A DNA stretch of 64,000 bases from Chitinophaga rhizophila. Its GTDB lineage: Bacteria; Bacteroidota; Bacteroidia; Chitinophagales; Chitinophagaceae. The stretch covers positions 186,001-250,000 of the forward strand of contig NZ_JAICCF010000001.1 of the NCBI RefSeq assembly GCF_019492185.1. Direction: 5' to 3'. This document shows, piece by piece, positions 27,575-35,436 of this stretch (position 1 is its first letter; the number at the start of each line of letters is the position of its first letter). Below the pieces are notes generated by a model that was given only the letters and a program-made list of their open reading frames with translations, searched no databases and was not told the origin of the DNA. The position numbers and the translations under genes are program-made.

Positions 27575-28438
27575 GTGGCTGACATACAAGATTATCCAAC
27601 ATCATCGGTTCATTCTGCACCAGATATTATCCCGCTGTACGAAGGGTATCCTCCAGGATCAGAAAAATGGAATTGGGAAGAGAAAGCAGTTAACGCAAGT
27701 TCGTGGGCTCCCCGCATTGTATATGATGTGGTAACTCCTGCTATTCAGGTGTTCAGACCTGCCTGTGCAAACGGTACGGCCGTATTGATTATTCCTGGAG
27801 GCGGCTATCACTGGCTGTCAGTTGATCAGGAAGGCAGTACTGTAGCACAGTGGCTGAATGAACAAGGTATTACCGCCTTTGTTTTAAAGTACCGGACTGT
27901 ACATTCCAATTCCGGGCATCCATTAAGGGATATGCTCGAAAGCTGGCATTGTATTAATCAGGCAGACAGGGAGAAGCTGGCCGCAGTGCAGCAGATGGCA
28001 GTGAAAGATGCGCTGCTGGCACTGGCGCATATCCGTGACCAGGCAGCTGCTTACAGGATTGACGAGACAAAACTGGGTATACTCGGCTTCTCTGCCGGCG
28101 GCGCTATTACACTTTCAGCAGCCTGTTGTCCCCTATCTGTTGAAAAGCCCGCATTCCTGGCACTGGTGTATCCCGGTGTGGTTGATACTGCCACCCTCAG
28201 TATACCTGCCGGAAGAATGCCCATGTTCCTGACTGTCTCTGCCGACGATTGGCTTGGGCTTGCACCAGCAACGCTGCGTATAGCTGAGAAATGGATGGCA
28301 GCAAAACAGCCTTGCGAGCTCCATCTTTATCAGAATGGTATTCACGGCTGCGGCGTTACACCTAAAGATGTACCGATGGATGGCTGGAAAGACAGGTTCA
28401 CCGCCTGGCTACGTTGGAATGAGCTATTGCCTGCTTAA
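27575..28438 (+). CDS. Alpha/beta hydrolase, BD-FAE / acetyl-xylan esterase-like
   Basis: The product is 287 aa with a GTG start. No signal peptide is seen. The oxyanion region is IIPGGGYHWLSVDQEG, the nucleophile elbow is GFSAGG (S173), the acid is D224 or D225 in VSADDW, and the base is H257 in NGIHGCG. This set fits carbohydrate esterases that remove acetyl or feruloyl groups. The motif layout matches proteins often labelled 'endo-1,4-beta-xylanase' in error. It stands alone, divergent from the histidine kinase gene and convergent with the oxidoreductase. Confidence 0.85.
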   Translation: MADIQDYPTSSVHSAPDIIPLYEGYPPGSEKWNWEEKAVNASSWAPRIVYDVVTPAIQVFRPACANGTAVLIIPGGGYHWLSVDQEGSTVAQWLNEQGITAFVLKYRTVHSNSGHPLRDMLESWHCINQADREKLAAVQQMAVKDALLALAHIRDQAAAYRIDETKLGILGFSAGGAITLSAACCPLSVEKPAFLALVYPGVVDTATLSIPAGRMPMFLTVSADDWLGLAPATLRIAEKWMAAKQPCELHLYQNGIHGCGVTPKDVPMDGWKDRFTAWLRWNELLPA

Positions 28439-28471
28439 AACGCGTACGTGATATTTATCACACCTTCGGCT

Positions 28472-28495
28472 ATACCATGTTGGTGAAAATGGTAT
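28472..28495. terminator. Stem-loop between convergent esterase and oxidoreductase genes
   Basis: ATACCAT (28472-28478) pairs with ATGGTAT (28489-28495) around a 10-base loop, followed by GTTTT on the plus strand. It lies 30 bases after the esterase stop. Confidence 0.5.
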
Positions 28496-28498
28496 GTT

Positions 28499-29044
28499 TT
28501 ATTGCAATGCGGCAAAAGATCTGATGTAGTTTATATATGCGGTAGCACTTTCTTCTATTCTGGGAGTAGTGGAATGATATTCTGCTCCGAAGAAGGCGAA
28601 CATTGGCTGATAGTCAGCTTTCACATATTCAAATGATAATTGAAAAGGAGCCGTTAACTGTTCAAGCGTGTATTTATACTTGGCTCCCGGCTGATATTCT
28701 TCTTCGTCGATGCCGGCAGATACCGCCAGGGCAATCTTTTTACCCTCAAGCTTATAACCGCTTTTACTGCCAAATGCCCATCCGTGTATCAGTACGTCAT
28801 CCAGCCAGGTTTTAAATAAAGGAGGACAATTAAACCAATAGAATGGGAACTGAAAAATAATATGGTCATATGCTTCTATTAATGCCTGTTCCCTGGCTAC
28901 ATCTATCTTTCCGTCCGGATAGGCTTTATACAGGTCGTGTACGTGAAAAAGCTGTTCATCTTTGCTTAACTCCTCCACCCATCTTTTATTGATTTTTGAC
29001 TGCGCCAGATCGGGATGTATAACCATTACTAATACTCTTTTCAT
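28499..29044 (-). CDS. NAD(P)H-dependent (quinone) oxidoreductase, flavodoxin-like
   Basis: The product is 181 aa from ATG 29044; the frame to 29071 would need TTG. The flavodoxin-like fold of the KefF/MdaB/NQO family is shown by VLVMVIHPDLAQSKINKRW, YDHIIFQFPFYWFNCPPLFKTWLDDVL and HGWAFGSKSGYKLEGKK. It should bind FMN or FAD and reduce quinones or electrophiles with two electrons, in the cytoplasm. It is divergent from an HxlR-type regulator gene, a common pairing in which the regulator represses the reductase until a reactive compound is sensed. Confidence 0.9.
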   Translation of the reverse strand: MKRVLVMVIHPDLAQSKINKRWVEELSKDEQLFHVHDLYKAYPDGKIDVAREQALIEAYDHIIFQFPFYWFNCPPLFKTWLDDVLIHGWAFGSKSGYKLEGKKIALAVSAGIDEEEYQPGAKYKYTLEQLTAPFQLSFEYVKADYQPMFAFFGAEYHSTTPRIEESATAYINYIRSFAALQ

Positions 29045-29068
29045 ATCTGTATACTTTTTAACTCTGCA

Positions 29069-29112
29069 CAAAAATATCTAAGTTGCGCATTAAGTGTTTG
29101 GTGTACGCCAAA
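29069..29112. promoter_or_regulatory. Divergent promoter/operator between oxidoreductase and HxlR regulator
   Basis: TATTTTTG on the minus strand (29069-29076) fits the -7 consensus for the reductase. TTTGGTGTACGCCAAA (29097-29112) is a palindrome with one mismatched pair and is a good candidate site for the HxlR regulator. Function is inferred from position. Confidence 0.45.
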
Positions 29113-29138
29113 TGTTAGGAACTTACAAAAGTGTAACT

Positions 29139-29507
29139 ATGAGTAGAATAAAGCGGTCATCCACCCATCAGGAAAACAAACAATTACTGGAAGCAGAGTG
29201 TCCGGAGATATACGCCGCAAATCAGATCAGCGGCCAGTGGACGATTGGCATCTGTAGCTGGCTGGGTAATGGCAGACTTCGTTTCAGCGAACTTAAAAAA
29301 GTAATGCCTGGTATTACTGAGCGAATACTCACACTTGAACTGAAGAAACTGGAACAAAGAGGTATGATTATACGTCACGTATTCCCGGATGTGCCCGTAA
29401 GAGTGGAGTATGAGCTTACCCCAATTGGCCTGGAATTAATACCTATCCTCAAGCAACTGGAAGAATGGGGCAGAAAGCACAAAGCGGCACAGTCATCCGA
29501 GGTGTAA
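29139..29507 (+). CDS. HxlR family winged-helix transcriptional regulator
   Basis: The product is 122 aa from ATG 29139. A GTG at 29094 would place the N-terminus inside the candidate operator and is less likely. The HxlR fold is seen in ISGQWTIGICSWLGNGRLRFSELKKVMPGITERILTLEL-type sequence, followed by the wing RHVFPDVPVRVEYELTPIG. A Cys in the N-terminal arm (ECPEIY) and one in GICSW could sense oxidants, as in HypR/QorR-type members. It probably controls the divergent reductase gene. Confidence 0.9.
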   Translation: MSRIKRSSTHQENKQLLEAECPEIYAANQISGQWTIGICSWLGNGRLRFSELKKVMPGITERILTLELKKLEQRGMIIRHVFPDVPVRVEYELTPIGLELIPILKQLEEWGRKHKAAQSSEV

Positions 29508-29546
29508 TTGATCGTTCACTATATTATTTGGAAATCAGTAATTATC

Positions 29547-29562
29547 ATCGTAATATTGCGAT
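29547..29562. promoter_or_regulatory. arsR operator: ArsR operator upstream of arsR
   Basis: ATCGTAATATTGCGAT is a near-perfect palindrome 13 bases before the arsR start. It shares CATCGTA and AATATTGC with a second site at 29929-29938. Confidence 0.55.
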
Positions 29563-29575
29563 ATAAGAAAACAGC

Positions 29576-29908
29576 ATGGGAGCATCAAAGACCGATTTGT
29601 TCACTACGGAACAGAACGAGATTGCCGCGATGGCAAAGGCGCTGGCGCATCCTGCCCGGATAGCTATCTTACAGTACCTTGTAGAGAAGAATGTGTGTAT
29701 TACAAGTACGCTGGTAGAGGAACTGGGGCTAGCGCAGGCGACGACCTCACAACACCTGAAAGAGTTAAAACAGGCAGGTATTATCCAGGGGAGTGTTGAG
29801 GGCGCGAGCGTATGTTACTGTATTAATCCGGAAGTATGGAAGGTATATAAATCCTTGTTTAACAACTTCTTCAAAGAGATTGATACAACAGGGCAACAAT
29901 GCTGTTAA
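29576..29908 (+). CDS. arsR: ArsR/SmtB family metalloregulator
   Basis: The product is 110 aa. The winged helix contains MAKALAHPARIAILQYLVE and the recognition helix LGLAQATTSQHLKELKQAG. The metal site differs from the E. coli type: there is no CVC in the recognition helix region. Cysteines occur at VCI, at the wing (SVCYC) and as a terminal CC pair, so arsenite probably binds a site formed by these. It should repress its own operon until As(III) binds. It is followed after 56 bases by arsM, with a second operator in between. Confidence 0.9.
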   Translation: MGASKTDLFTTEQNEIAAMAKALAHPARIAILQYLVEKNVCITSTLVEELGLAQATTSQHLKELKQAGIIQGSVEGASVCYCINPEVWKVYKSLFNNFFKEIDTTGQQCC

Positions 29909-29928
29909 TCATTTTGAAACTCATCGTA

Positions 29929-29938
29929 GCAATATTGC
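29929..29938. promoter_or_regulatory. Second ArsR operator, between arsR and arsM
   Basis: GCAATATTGC is a perfect 10-base palindrome within CATCGTAGCAATATTGC, closely matching the site before arsR. It suggests that arsM has its own ArsR-controlled promoter in addition to read-through. Confidence 0.5.
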
Positions 29939-29964
29939 AAAATACTCCAAATAATGCATGACGT

Positions 29965-30810
29965 ATGCGTACAGACAAAGCACTGAAAGACATGGTGCAG
30001 CAAAAATATACCGAGATAGCGCTGCAATCAAAAGAAGACAATCAGGCATCTTGTTGCGGGGCATCTTCCTGCTCCACAGAAGTGTATAACATCATGAGTG
30101 ATGATTATACGAGCCTGGAAGGTTATCAGGCAGATGCGGACCTGGGACTTGGGTGCGGACTGCCAACGCAGTTTGCTGCCATAAAAAAAGGAGACACGGT
30201 TGTTGATCTGGGTAGTGGCGCGGGGAATGATGCGTTTATTGCCCGTTCGGAAACAGGTGAAACAGGGAAAGTCATCGGTGTTGATTTCACACCTGCAATG
30301 ATTGAAAAGGCGCGGACCAATGCGGAGAAACTTGGGTTTAATAACGTCGAATTTCGTCAGGGAGATATAGAACAGTTGCCCATTACCGCGAATGTTGCGG
30401 ACGTGATTGTGAGCAATTGTGTCTTAAACCTGGTACCAGATAAACCGGCTGTATTCAGGGAAATACTGCGTGTCTTAAAACCAGGCGGTCATTTCAGTAT
30501 ATCTGATATTGTACTGAATGGCGTACTTCCACCTAATATCCAGGAAGCGGCTGAAATGTATGCAGGCTGTGTATCTGGAGCGATACAACAGGATGAATAC
30601 ATGGGGCTTATCTCTGCTACAGGCTTTGTAAATATTGCCATCCAGAAGCAGAAGGCGATCATCGTACCTGATGACATACTTGACAAATACCTGTCAGCAG
30701 AAGAAATCACTGCATTTAAAGCCTCTCAGACAGGCATTTACAGCATCACGGTATATGCGGAAAAACCAGCGGAAGCCAGTGCCTGCTGCCCTCCAGGATG
30801 TTGTAGTTAA
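29965..30810 (+). CDS. arsM: Arsenite S-adenosylmethionine methyltransferase ArsM
   Basis: The product is 281 aa. The SAM-binding motif is [15 protein letters not shown] (about 79-93), followed by [12 protein letters not shown] and [16 protein letters not shown]64 (GLGCGLP), C152 (SNCVLN) and C202 (YAGCVSGA) fall where ArsM enzymes have their three arsenic-binding cysteines. Extra cysteines flank the domain: ASCCGASSC near the N-terminus and CCPPGCC at the end. The enzyme should methylate As(III) in the cytoplasm. It lies between arsR and arsC in one operon. Confidence 0.93.
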   Translation: MRTDKALKDMVQQKYTEIALQSKEDNQASCCGASSCSTEVYNIMSDDYTSLEGYQADADLGLGCGLPTQFAAIKKGDTVVDLGSGAGNDAFIARSETGETGKVIGVDFTPAMIEKARTNAEKLGFNNVEFRQGDIEQLPITANVADVIVSNCVLNLVPDKPAVFREILRVLKPGGHFSISDIVLNGVLPPNIQEAAEMYAGCVSGAIQQDEYMGLISATGFVNIAIQKQKAIIVPDDILDKYLSAEEITAFKASQTGIYSITVYAEKPAEASACCPPGCCS

Positions 30811-30818
30811 AATTATCA

Positions 30819-31244
30819 ATGAATATGATGAAGAAAGTTCTGGTACTGTGCACGGGCAATAGCTGCCGTAGCCAGATTGCCGAAGGCTACCTGAGATATT
30901 TTGCAGGAGGTAAAGCAACTGTATATAGCGCGGGGGTTGAAACACATGGTGTAAACCCTCGTGCTATTGCCACCATGAAAGAAGATGATATTGATATTTC
31001 GTGGCATACTTCCAACAATATAGAGGAGTATCGTACCATCGACTTTGACTATGTGATTACTGTATGCGATAACGCAAAAGAACGGTGCCCTGTACTGCCG
31101 TCCTCCGCGAAGCAGTTCCATTACAATTTCCCTGATCCCGCAAAGGCAACGGGTACGGAAGAGGAGATCATGGAACAGTTCCGTGCTGTACGCGAACAGA
31201 TTAAGCAATACAGCCGGGAATTTGTAGAGAGGCATCTGTCATAG
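30819..31244 (+). CDS. arsC: Thioredoxin-coupled arsenate reductase ArsC
   Basis: The product is 141 aa of the low-molecular-weight phosphatase fold. The P-loop CTGNSCR gives nucleophile C11 and R17. C83 and C90 (VCDNAKERC) complete the three-cysteine relay known from the pI258/B. subtilis enzymes. D106 is in the PDP motif. It reduces As(V) to As(III), supplying the substrate of the upstream ArsM. It starts eight bases after arsM. No ArsB or Acr3 efflux gene follows: the next gene is on the opposite strand. Confidence 0.94.
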   Translation: MNMMKKVLVLCTGNSCRSQIAEGYLRYFAGGKATVYSAGVETHGVNPRAIATMKEDDIDISWHTSNNIEEYRTIDFDYVITVCDNAKERCPVLPSSAKQFHYNFPDPAKATGTEEEIMEQFRAVREQIKQYSREFVERHLS

Positions 31245-31250
31245 GGCCGT

Positions 31251-31700
31251 TTATTTAGCCATCGCCAGCTGCAGATGTAAGATTGGATAGGGTTTACCGG
31301 AAGGATCCAGCGCTGAGCGGCCGATAACTTCAAACCCACAATGCCTGTAAAAGCCGGCAGCCTGCTCATTCTGTTCATTCACATCGACCTTTGTTACCTT
31401 TAGCTGCTGGATGGCATATAACAATAATTGCCTGCCTATCCCCTGGCGGCTGTAAGCAGGATCAATGAACAGCATCTCTACATTGTCTGCCGCTACACCC
31501 AGAAAGCCAATGATATTACCTTCGGCATTGCGTACACAGCGTAGCTCCACTGCATCAAGATAGGTATGCAGGATTAATGGCTTGTAGTGGGCAATATCGT
31601 CTTCTGTAAGAAAATGGTGTGTTGCTCTGACGGACCTTTCCCAGACGTCAATAATCTGGTGATATTCCGTATTGCTTACCCGGTCAATTGTGTAGTTCAT
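31251..31700 (-). CDS. GNAT family N-acetyltransferase
   Basis: The product is 149 aa from ATG 31700; the frame to 31730 would need TTG and overlaps a -7 box. The acetyl-CoA binding motif is SRQGIGRQLLLYAIQ, preceded by NVEMLFIDPAY and followed by VNEQNEQAAGFYRHCGFEVIGRS, the usual end of the fold. It is similar in style to YafP/YjaB-type proteins. The substrate is unknown. TACCTTTG (31712-31719, minus) is a fitting -7 box just upstream. It is convergent with arsC, with only six bases between. Confidence 0.88.
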   Translation of the reverse strand: MNYTIDRVSNTEYHQIIDVWERSVRATHHFLTEDDIAHYKPLILHTYLDAVELRCVRNAEGNIIGFLGVAADNVEMLFIDPAYSRQGIGRQLLLYAIQQLKVTKVDVNEQNEQAAGFYRHCGFEVIGRSALDPSGKPYPILHLQLAMAK

Positions 31701-31756
31701 GATTGTGGAGACAAAGGTATGCAAAAGCAACGATTATCGGCCTGCGCCCCGTTTCA

Positions 31757-32086
31757 TCAATGAGAGGATACAGCCTTCAATCCGATAATAGACCCGATAA
31801 GTGTTATAATAAAGAGTATCCGGAGGAATGTAGCAGGTTCTTTAAATACCAGTATGCCTGCCAGCACGGTGCCTACAGCGCCGATACCTGTCCATACAGC
31901 ATAGGCAGTACCCAACGGTAACGCTTCTGTAGCTTTCATCAACATGCACATACTTACAAGCAGGCAGATGCCAAAACCTCCGTACCACAGATAGGTAGCG
32001 CTACCAGCAGCTTCTTTTGCTTTACCAAGACAGAATGTAAATCCTACTTCGAATAACCCTCCGATAATTAATAATATCCAGTGCAT
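31757..32086 (-). CDS. Small multidrug resistance family exporter, SugE/Gdx-like
   Basis: The product is 109 aa with four membrane helices. The essential Glu is at residue 13 (GGLFEVGFTF), and the signature ALPLGTAYAVWTGIGAVGTVLAG lies in helix 3. These features fit the SugE/Gdx branch, which exports guanidinium by proton antiport, better than EmrE, but the split cannot be settled by eye. A TATTTTTG box (32112-32119, minus) may be its promoter. No guanidine riboswitch-like leader was recognised upstream. Confidence 0.88.
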   Translation of the reverse strand: MHWILLIIGGLFEVGFTFCLGKAKEAAGSATYLWYGGFGICLLVSMCMLMKATEALPLGTAYAVWTGIGAVGTVLAGILVFKEPATFLRILFIITLIGSIIGLKAVSSH

Positions 32087-32164
32087 TGTTTAATATTTTC
32101 ACATGACTGGACAAAAATAGTATACGTTTCAGCTAATAAATTTTACAAATGATAAAAAGTGCGG

Positions 32165-32728
32165 CTATTTGATTTCGGAACGGATACGGCTTAGGCTGAC
32201 CTGCGTAATGCCGAGGTAAGACGCAATATGTCCCAAGGGTACGCGCTGTATAAGAGAGGGATTGTTTTCAAGCAACTCCTTATAACGCTCTGTAGCAGTG
32301 CCAAACTGGAGTGAGATCAGTCTCCGTTCTGCTTTCATCAGTTCAGTCTCAGCAAACTTTCTGCCCCAGTTAGCAATATGAATATCCTGTATAAAAAGGC
32401 TTTGCAGGTCGCTGGATTTGATTTCGTATAGTTGTGCATCCTCTAACAGCTCGATATCTTCATAACCAGGTTTCCCTTCGACAAAGCTGCTCATAGATAC
32501 CAGCGTATCTCCTTCTTTGCCGAACCAGAAAGTGATCTCTTTATCACCCTTGGTGGCAAATGCCCGCGCTATACCTGTTTTGATGAAGAAGATACTTTCT
32601 TCTATCCTGTTAACCTTAATGAGGATTCTGCCCCTCGCATATTCGTGTTCTGTGATATAAGACTTGAGCGTCTCCATTGAGCCGGCCGGGAGCCGGTATA
32701 TGCTGTATATGATTTCTTCTATGTCCAT
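32165..32728 (-). CDS. Crp/Fnr family transcriptional regulator
   Basis: The product is 187 aa from ATG 32728; a TTG at 32743 would lie inside the -7 box. The cyclic-nucleotide-binding-like beta barrel comes first (ARGRILIKVNRIEESIFFIKTGIARAFA). A helical segment and a C-terminal winged helix with VPLGHIASYLGITQVSLSRIRSEI follow. The phosphate-binding residues of true CRP are not obvious, as in most Bacteroidota members. Its targets are unknown. The gene has a well-formed promoter. Confidence 0.9.
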   Translation of the reverse strand: MDIEEIIYSIYRLPAGSMETLKSYITEHEYARGRILIKVNRIEESIFFIKTGIARAFATKGDKEITFWFGKEGDTLVSMSSFVEGKPGYEDIELLEDAQLYEIKSSDLQSLFIQDIHIANWGRKFAETELMKAERRLISLQFGTATERYKELLENNPSLIQRVPLGHIASYLGITQVSLSRIRSEIK

Positions 32729-32740
32729 TGCCGTATTGCC

Positions 32741-32770
32741 CAAAGGTAGCTATATTCAGGTACGGCGCAA
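32741..32770 (-). promoter_or_regulatory. Bacteroidota-type promoter of the Crp/Fnr gene
   Basis: On the minus strand TTG (32768-32770), a 19-base spacer and TACCTTTG (32741-32748) match the -33/-7 consensus in sequence and spacing. The transcript would start a few bases before ATG 32728. Confidence 0.6.
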
Positions 32771-32805
32771 CGTGTCTCATAATTTCTTATTTTGAGTAAA
32801 AAAAG

Positions 32806-33378
32806 ATGCTCCGCTCCATTTTACTACTGCTGATTACCTTGCTGCCTGCCCTTCACGCATCGGCACAGTCTGTTCCGGTAGAGGATGTTTCGATCAACCT
32901 GCTCAACTGGAGTAAACATCTGCATGCAGACGCAGACAAGTATTATACACGTGAGAAACACGAAGAACTGACCCGTAATCTGGAGGCACTGGAGCGGGAA
33001 GTCACCATCTACATGAAGACCAGGAAACGCTTATCAGACAGCATCTTCCGTCACAACATCGCGCCCGGCAAGAAAGACCCGGAAAACCTGGATCTGTTGA
33101 AAACACAAATGGGTGAGATTATCCGCCAGATGCGCAACGTCACTGACCTGACAAACGATGCCCTGCGCGCGGAGGGAGACCGGGTGAATGATCAGATCTT
33201 TAACGTACTCAACGGTGAAGGCAATGTGTACCTTTCCTACCTGGAAGCGTTTATGAACGGGCTGGATGTGAGCAAGAAACAGATGACCCTGGACGGTGGT
33301 ACTGCGTATGACCGGTTGCAGCAGACTATTGGTCAGCTGGCTGCTACGCGTGATAAGATTAAAAGGAAAGGTAAATAG
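32806..33378 (+). CDS. Small secreted helical protein, unassigned
   Basis: The product is 190 aa, with a signal peptide ending ASAQ (residue 22). The mature part is charged and almost wholly helical (for example HEELTRNLEALEREVTIYMKTRKRL and NLDLLKTQMGEIIRQMRNV), so it is probably a helical bundle or short coiled coil in the periplasm. I recognise no family. It is divergent from the Crp/Fnr gene, which may regulate it. Confidence 0.7.
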   Translation: MLRSILLLLITLLPALHASAQSVPVEDVSINLLNWSKHLHADADKYYTREKHEELTRNLEALEREVTIYMKTRKRLSDSIFRHNIAPGKKDPENLDLLKTQMGEIIRQMRNVTDLTNDALRAEGDRVNDQIFNVLNGEGNVYLSYLEAFMNGLDVSKKQMTLDGGTAYDRLQQTIGQLAATRDKIKRKGK

Positions 33379-33424
33379 TGTACATCTTTTCCCTTTTGCG
33401 TAAAAGAAATTTCGGATCTGCGTA

Positions 33425-33453
33425 TTGCTAGTGTGATGATTAGCGCATATTTG
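33425..33453 (+). promoter_or_regulatory. Putative promoter of the DUF4198-like gene
   Basis: TTG (33425-33427), an 18-base spacer and CATATTTG (33446-33453) differ from the consensus at one base. A start about 33460 would give a leader of some 70 bases. Confidence 0.4.
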
Positions 33454-33471
33454 CGTGCGAACTACAATAGC

Positions 33472-33504
33472 TGACGGGACTATATGTTGTAAGTATAGCC
33501 GTCA
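33472..33504 (+). other. Leader stem-loop upstream of the DUF4198-like gene
   Basis: TGACGG-ga-CTATA pairs with TATAG-CCGTCA around a 9-base loop, an 11-bp stem with a two-base bulge. It ends 29 bases before the ATG. No T run follows, so a leader structure or operator is more likely than a terminator. Confidence 0.45.
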
Positions 33505-33533
33505 TCTGAACTTTTTAATACTAATCAACTGAG

Positions 33534-34238
33534 ATGAAAAAAATCACACTGAGCGTTGCCCTTCTTTTATGTGCCTTCTTTGCTTCTGCACACGCAGTAT
33601 GGATTGAGACCGCACTGAAAGGCACGAAGAACAAAGCACAGGAAGTTAAAGTGTACCTGGGAGAATATGCGGAAAATCAAACAGATTCAGTTGCACACTG
33701 GTTCAGTAATCTGAAAGATATCAAACTGTATGCAGTAACACCTACCGGTAGCCGGGAGGAAGTTACGCTCAAAGATAATGGCACCTGCCTGTCTGGTAGC
33801 TTTACGCCAGCTACAGAAGGTACTTATACGCTGGCAATCAGCCATACCGTGGAAACAGTTTACGGAGAAACGAAAATTGAATATTATGCTACAGCTACCG
33901 TTGTAGTAGGAAAAGAAAGTACGTCTCAATTATCTTCAGGTACCGCATTTTCTATTGTACCGGGCGCAGAGGAGCCTAAAAACCTGGCGACAGTGCCTTT
34001 AACACTATTCCGCAATAAACAACCGCTGGCAGAAGGCAAGATTGAGGTGATCTCTCCTGATGGATGGATTAAAGAACTGAAAAGTAATCAGAGAGGCGAA
34101 GCTTCCTTCTCTCCTGTACAACCAGGACAATACCTCCTGGAAGCATCTGCAACTGAAAAAGTATCAGGTACGCATAAAGATCAGCCATTCAAATCGGTGG
34201 CGCATATTGTAACGCATGCCGTAAATGTAAAAAAATAA
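33534..34238 (+). CDS. DUF4198-like exported protein
   Basis: The product is 234 aa, with a signal peptide ending at ASA or SAH (residue 19-20), so the mature protein begins close to HAVWIET. An N-terminal His with a following W is typical of DUF4198/NikM-type periplasmic proteins linked to metal handling. Two beta-sandwich parts follow (about 20-130 and 150-234; the second has PLAEGKIEVISPDGWIKEL.SNQRGEASF). A metal-uptake role is possible but not shown, as no transporter gene is adjacent. It is a single gene ended by a strong terminator. Confidence 0.6.
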   Translation: MKKITLSVALLLCAFFASAHAVWIETALKGTKNKAQEVKVYLGEYAENQTDSVAHWFSNLKDIKLYAVTPTGSREEVTLKDNGTCLSGSFTPATEGTYTLAISHTVETVYGETKIEYYATATVVVGKESTSQLSSGTAFSIVPGAEEPKNLATVPLTLFRNKQPLAEGKIEVISPDGWIKELKSNQRGEASFSPVQPGQYLLEASATEKVSGTHKDQPFKSVAHIVTHAVNVKK

Positions 34239-34260
34239 CTACCCTTTCTATCTAAATAAA

Positions 34261-34293
34261 AGGGGCGATCAGGCATAATGCCTGATCGCCCCT
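34261..34293. terminator. Bidirectional intrinsic terminator
   Basis: AGGGGCGATCAGGCA pairs perfectly with TGCCTGATCGCCCCT around TAA, followed by TTTT on the plus strand and preceded by an A run. It separates the DUF4198-like gene and the convergent TIM-barrel gene. Confidence 0.85.
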
Positions 34294-34370
34294 TTTCAAT
34301 TACCTCCTCCTGCTGCAGATGCCTGCCATAGTGGCTTATGGATCGTGGAAGGCTGCTTATTCTAATGCTA

Positions 34371-35255
34371 TTAAGACAAGAGATTCTTCTGAATATAGCT
34401 GATACTTTCCTGGATAGAACCGATTTCATTCGGCTTATAGTTGTTCTCATGCTCTATAAAGAAGTGCTTCATGCCAGCGGTAGATGCTTTGGCGAAGATT
34501 TCTTTGAAGTCAATACTACCATTTCCAACTTCGGTATTCTGGTCAGGATTAGCTTTGTCCATATCCTTTACGTGCCATAAAGGGAACCGGCCCGGATGCT
34601 GCTCGAACATTTCTACCGGCTTCTTACCGGAACGAACTACCCAGTAAAGGTCTAATTCAAATTTAACCAGCTTGGGGGAAGTCTCTTTCAGCAGGATATC
34701 GTAACCAGTGGTATCGTTGTATTGTTTAAATTCAAAGTCATGATTATGATAACCGAATTTCAATCCGGATGACTTACATATTTCAGCTGCTTCATTGAGC
34801 TTGGATGCAATTTTCTTATAGTCGTCAGCACTGGTACGGATGTCCTCTCCCAGCCATGGAACAATAAGGTATTCTGCATCTACTGTTTTTAACGCCTCTA
34901 TATTGGCTTTCAGGTCGTCAGCAGATCCGCCTTTGATGAAGGAATCAATACTTACGTGGCCGCTTACAGCAGACAGTTTATGCTGTTTGAGTAAAGCCTT
35001 AAATTCCTTTGGAGACAGGCCCCAGAAGCCAGACTGTGGATTGTAGCCATATGTTTCAACCTCTTTGTAACCGGCAGCGGCTATCTGTCCGATTACTCCT
35101 TTAACGTCCTTTGGCAAAAGGTCGCGCAGGGTATAAAGCTGGAGACCAACTTTTTTAACCTTCGCTGTTCCTGCCATAGCAGAAAGTGACGGAAGCATCA
35201 AAACGCCTGCTGACGCAATACCAATCTGCTTAATAAATGTTCTCCTTGAATGCAT
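34371..35255 (-). CDS. Exported sugar phosphate isomerase/epimerase-like TIM-barrel protein
   Basis: The product is 294 aa. The N-terminus SRRTFIKQIGIASAGVLMLP is a twin-arginine-type signal, so folded export with its metal is likely. The xylose-isomerase-like TIM barrel begins at KVGLQLYTLRDLL. Metal ligands are expected at E in the VETYGY strand, the H pair in GYHNHDFEF, D in KFELDLYWV, H in FPLWHVKD and E in FFIEHEN. Such proteins act on sugars or inositols in several pathways; the substrate is not known here. It is a single gene. Confidence 0.88.
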   Translation of the reverse strand: MHSRRTFIKQIGIASAGVLMLPSLSAMAGTAKVKKVGLQLYTLRDLLPKDVKGVIGQIAAAGYKEVETYGYNPQSGFWGLSPKEFKALLKQHKLSAVSGHVSIDSFIKGGSADDLKANIEALKTVDAEYLIVPWLGEDIRTSADDYKKIASKLNEAAEICKSSGLKFGYHNHDFEFKQYNDTTGYDILLKETSPKLVKFELDLYWVVRSGKKPVEMFEQHPGRFPLWHVKDMDKANPDQNTEVGNGSIDFKEIFAKASTAGMKHFFIEHENNYKPNEIGSIQESISYIQKNLLS

Positions 35256-35422
35256 TGTTAATCGATTTTCGGGAAGTTGAAATTAATACCAACTGCGATA
35301 TTATGCAAATACTGAGGATATTGCAAATTTTAGCGGTAGCAGTAAGTGATTATCTCCTGGCTATCAATAACTGTTGATAACTTTAGTTACCCACAATAGC
35401 AAAAAGTATATGATGGATGCTA

Positions 35423-35430
35423 TATCTTTG
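35423..35430 (+). promoter_or_regulatory. -7 box of candidate small RNA
   Basis: TATCTTTG matches TAnnTTTG exactly. No TTG is found at the normal upstream spacing. It lies about 150 bases before a perfect terminator, with no convincing reading frame between. Confidence 0.35.
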
Positions 35431-35436
35431 CCCCCC

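Noticed and set aside
32087..32164. Guanidine riboswitch upstream of the SMR exporter
   Set aside because: Only about 78 bases lie between the genes and none of the conserved riboswitch core sequences could be recognised.
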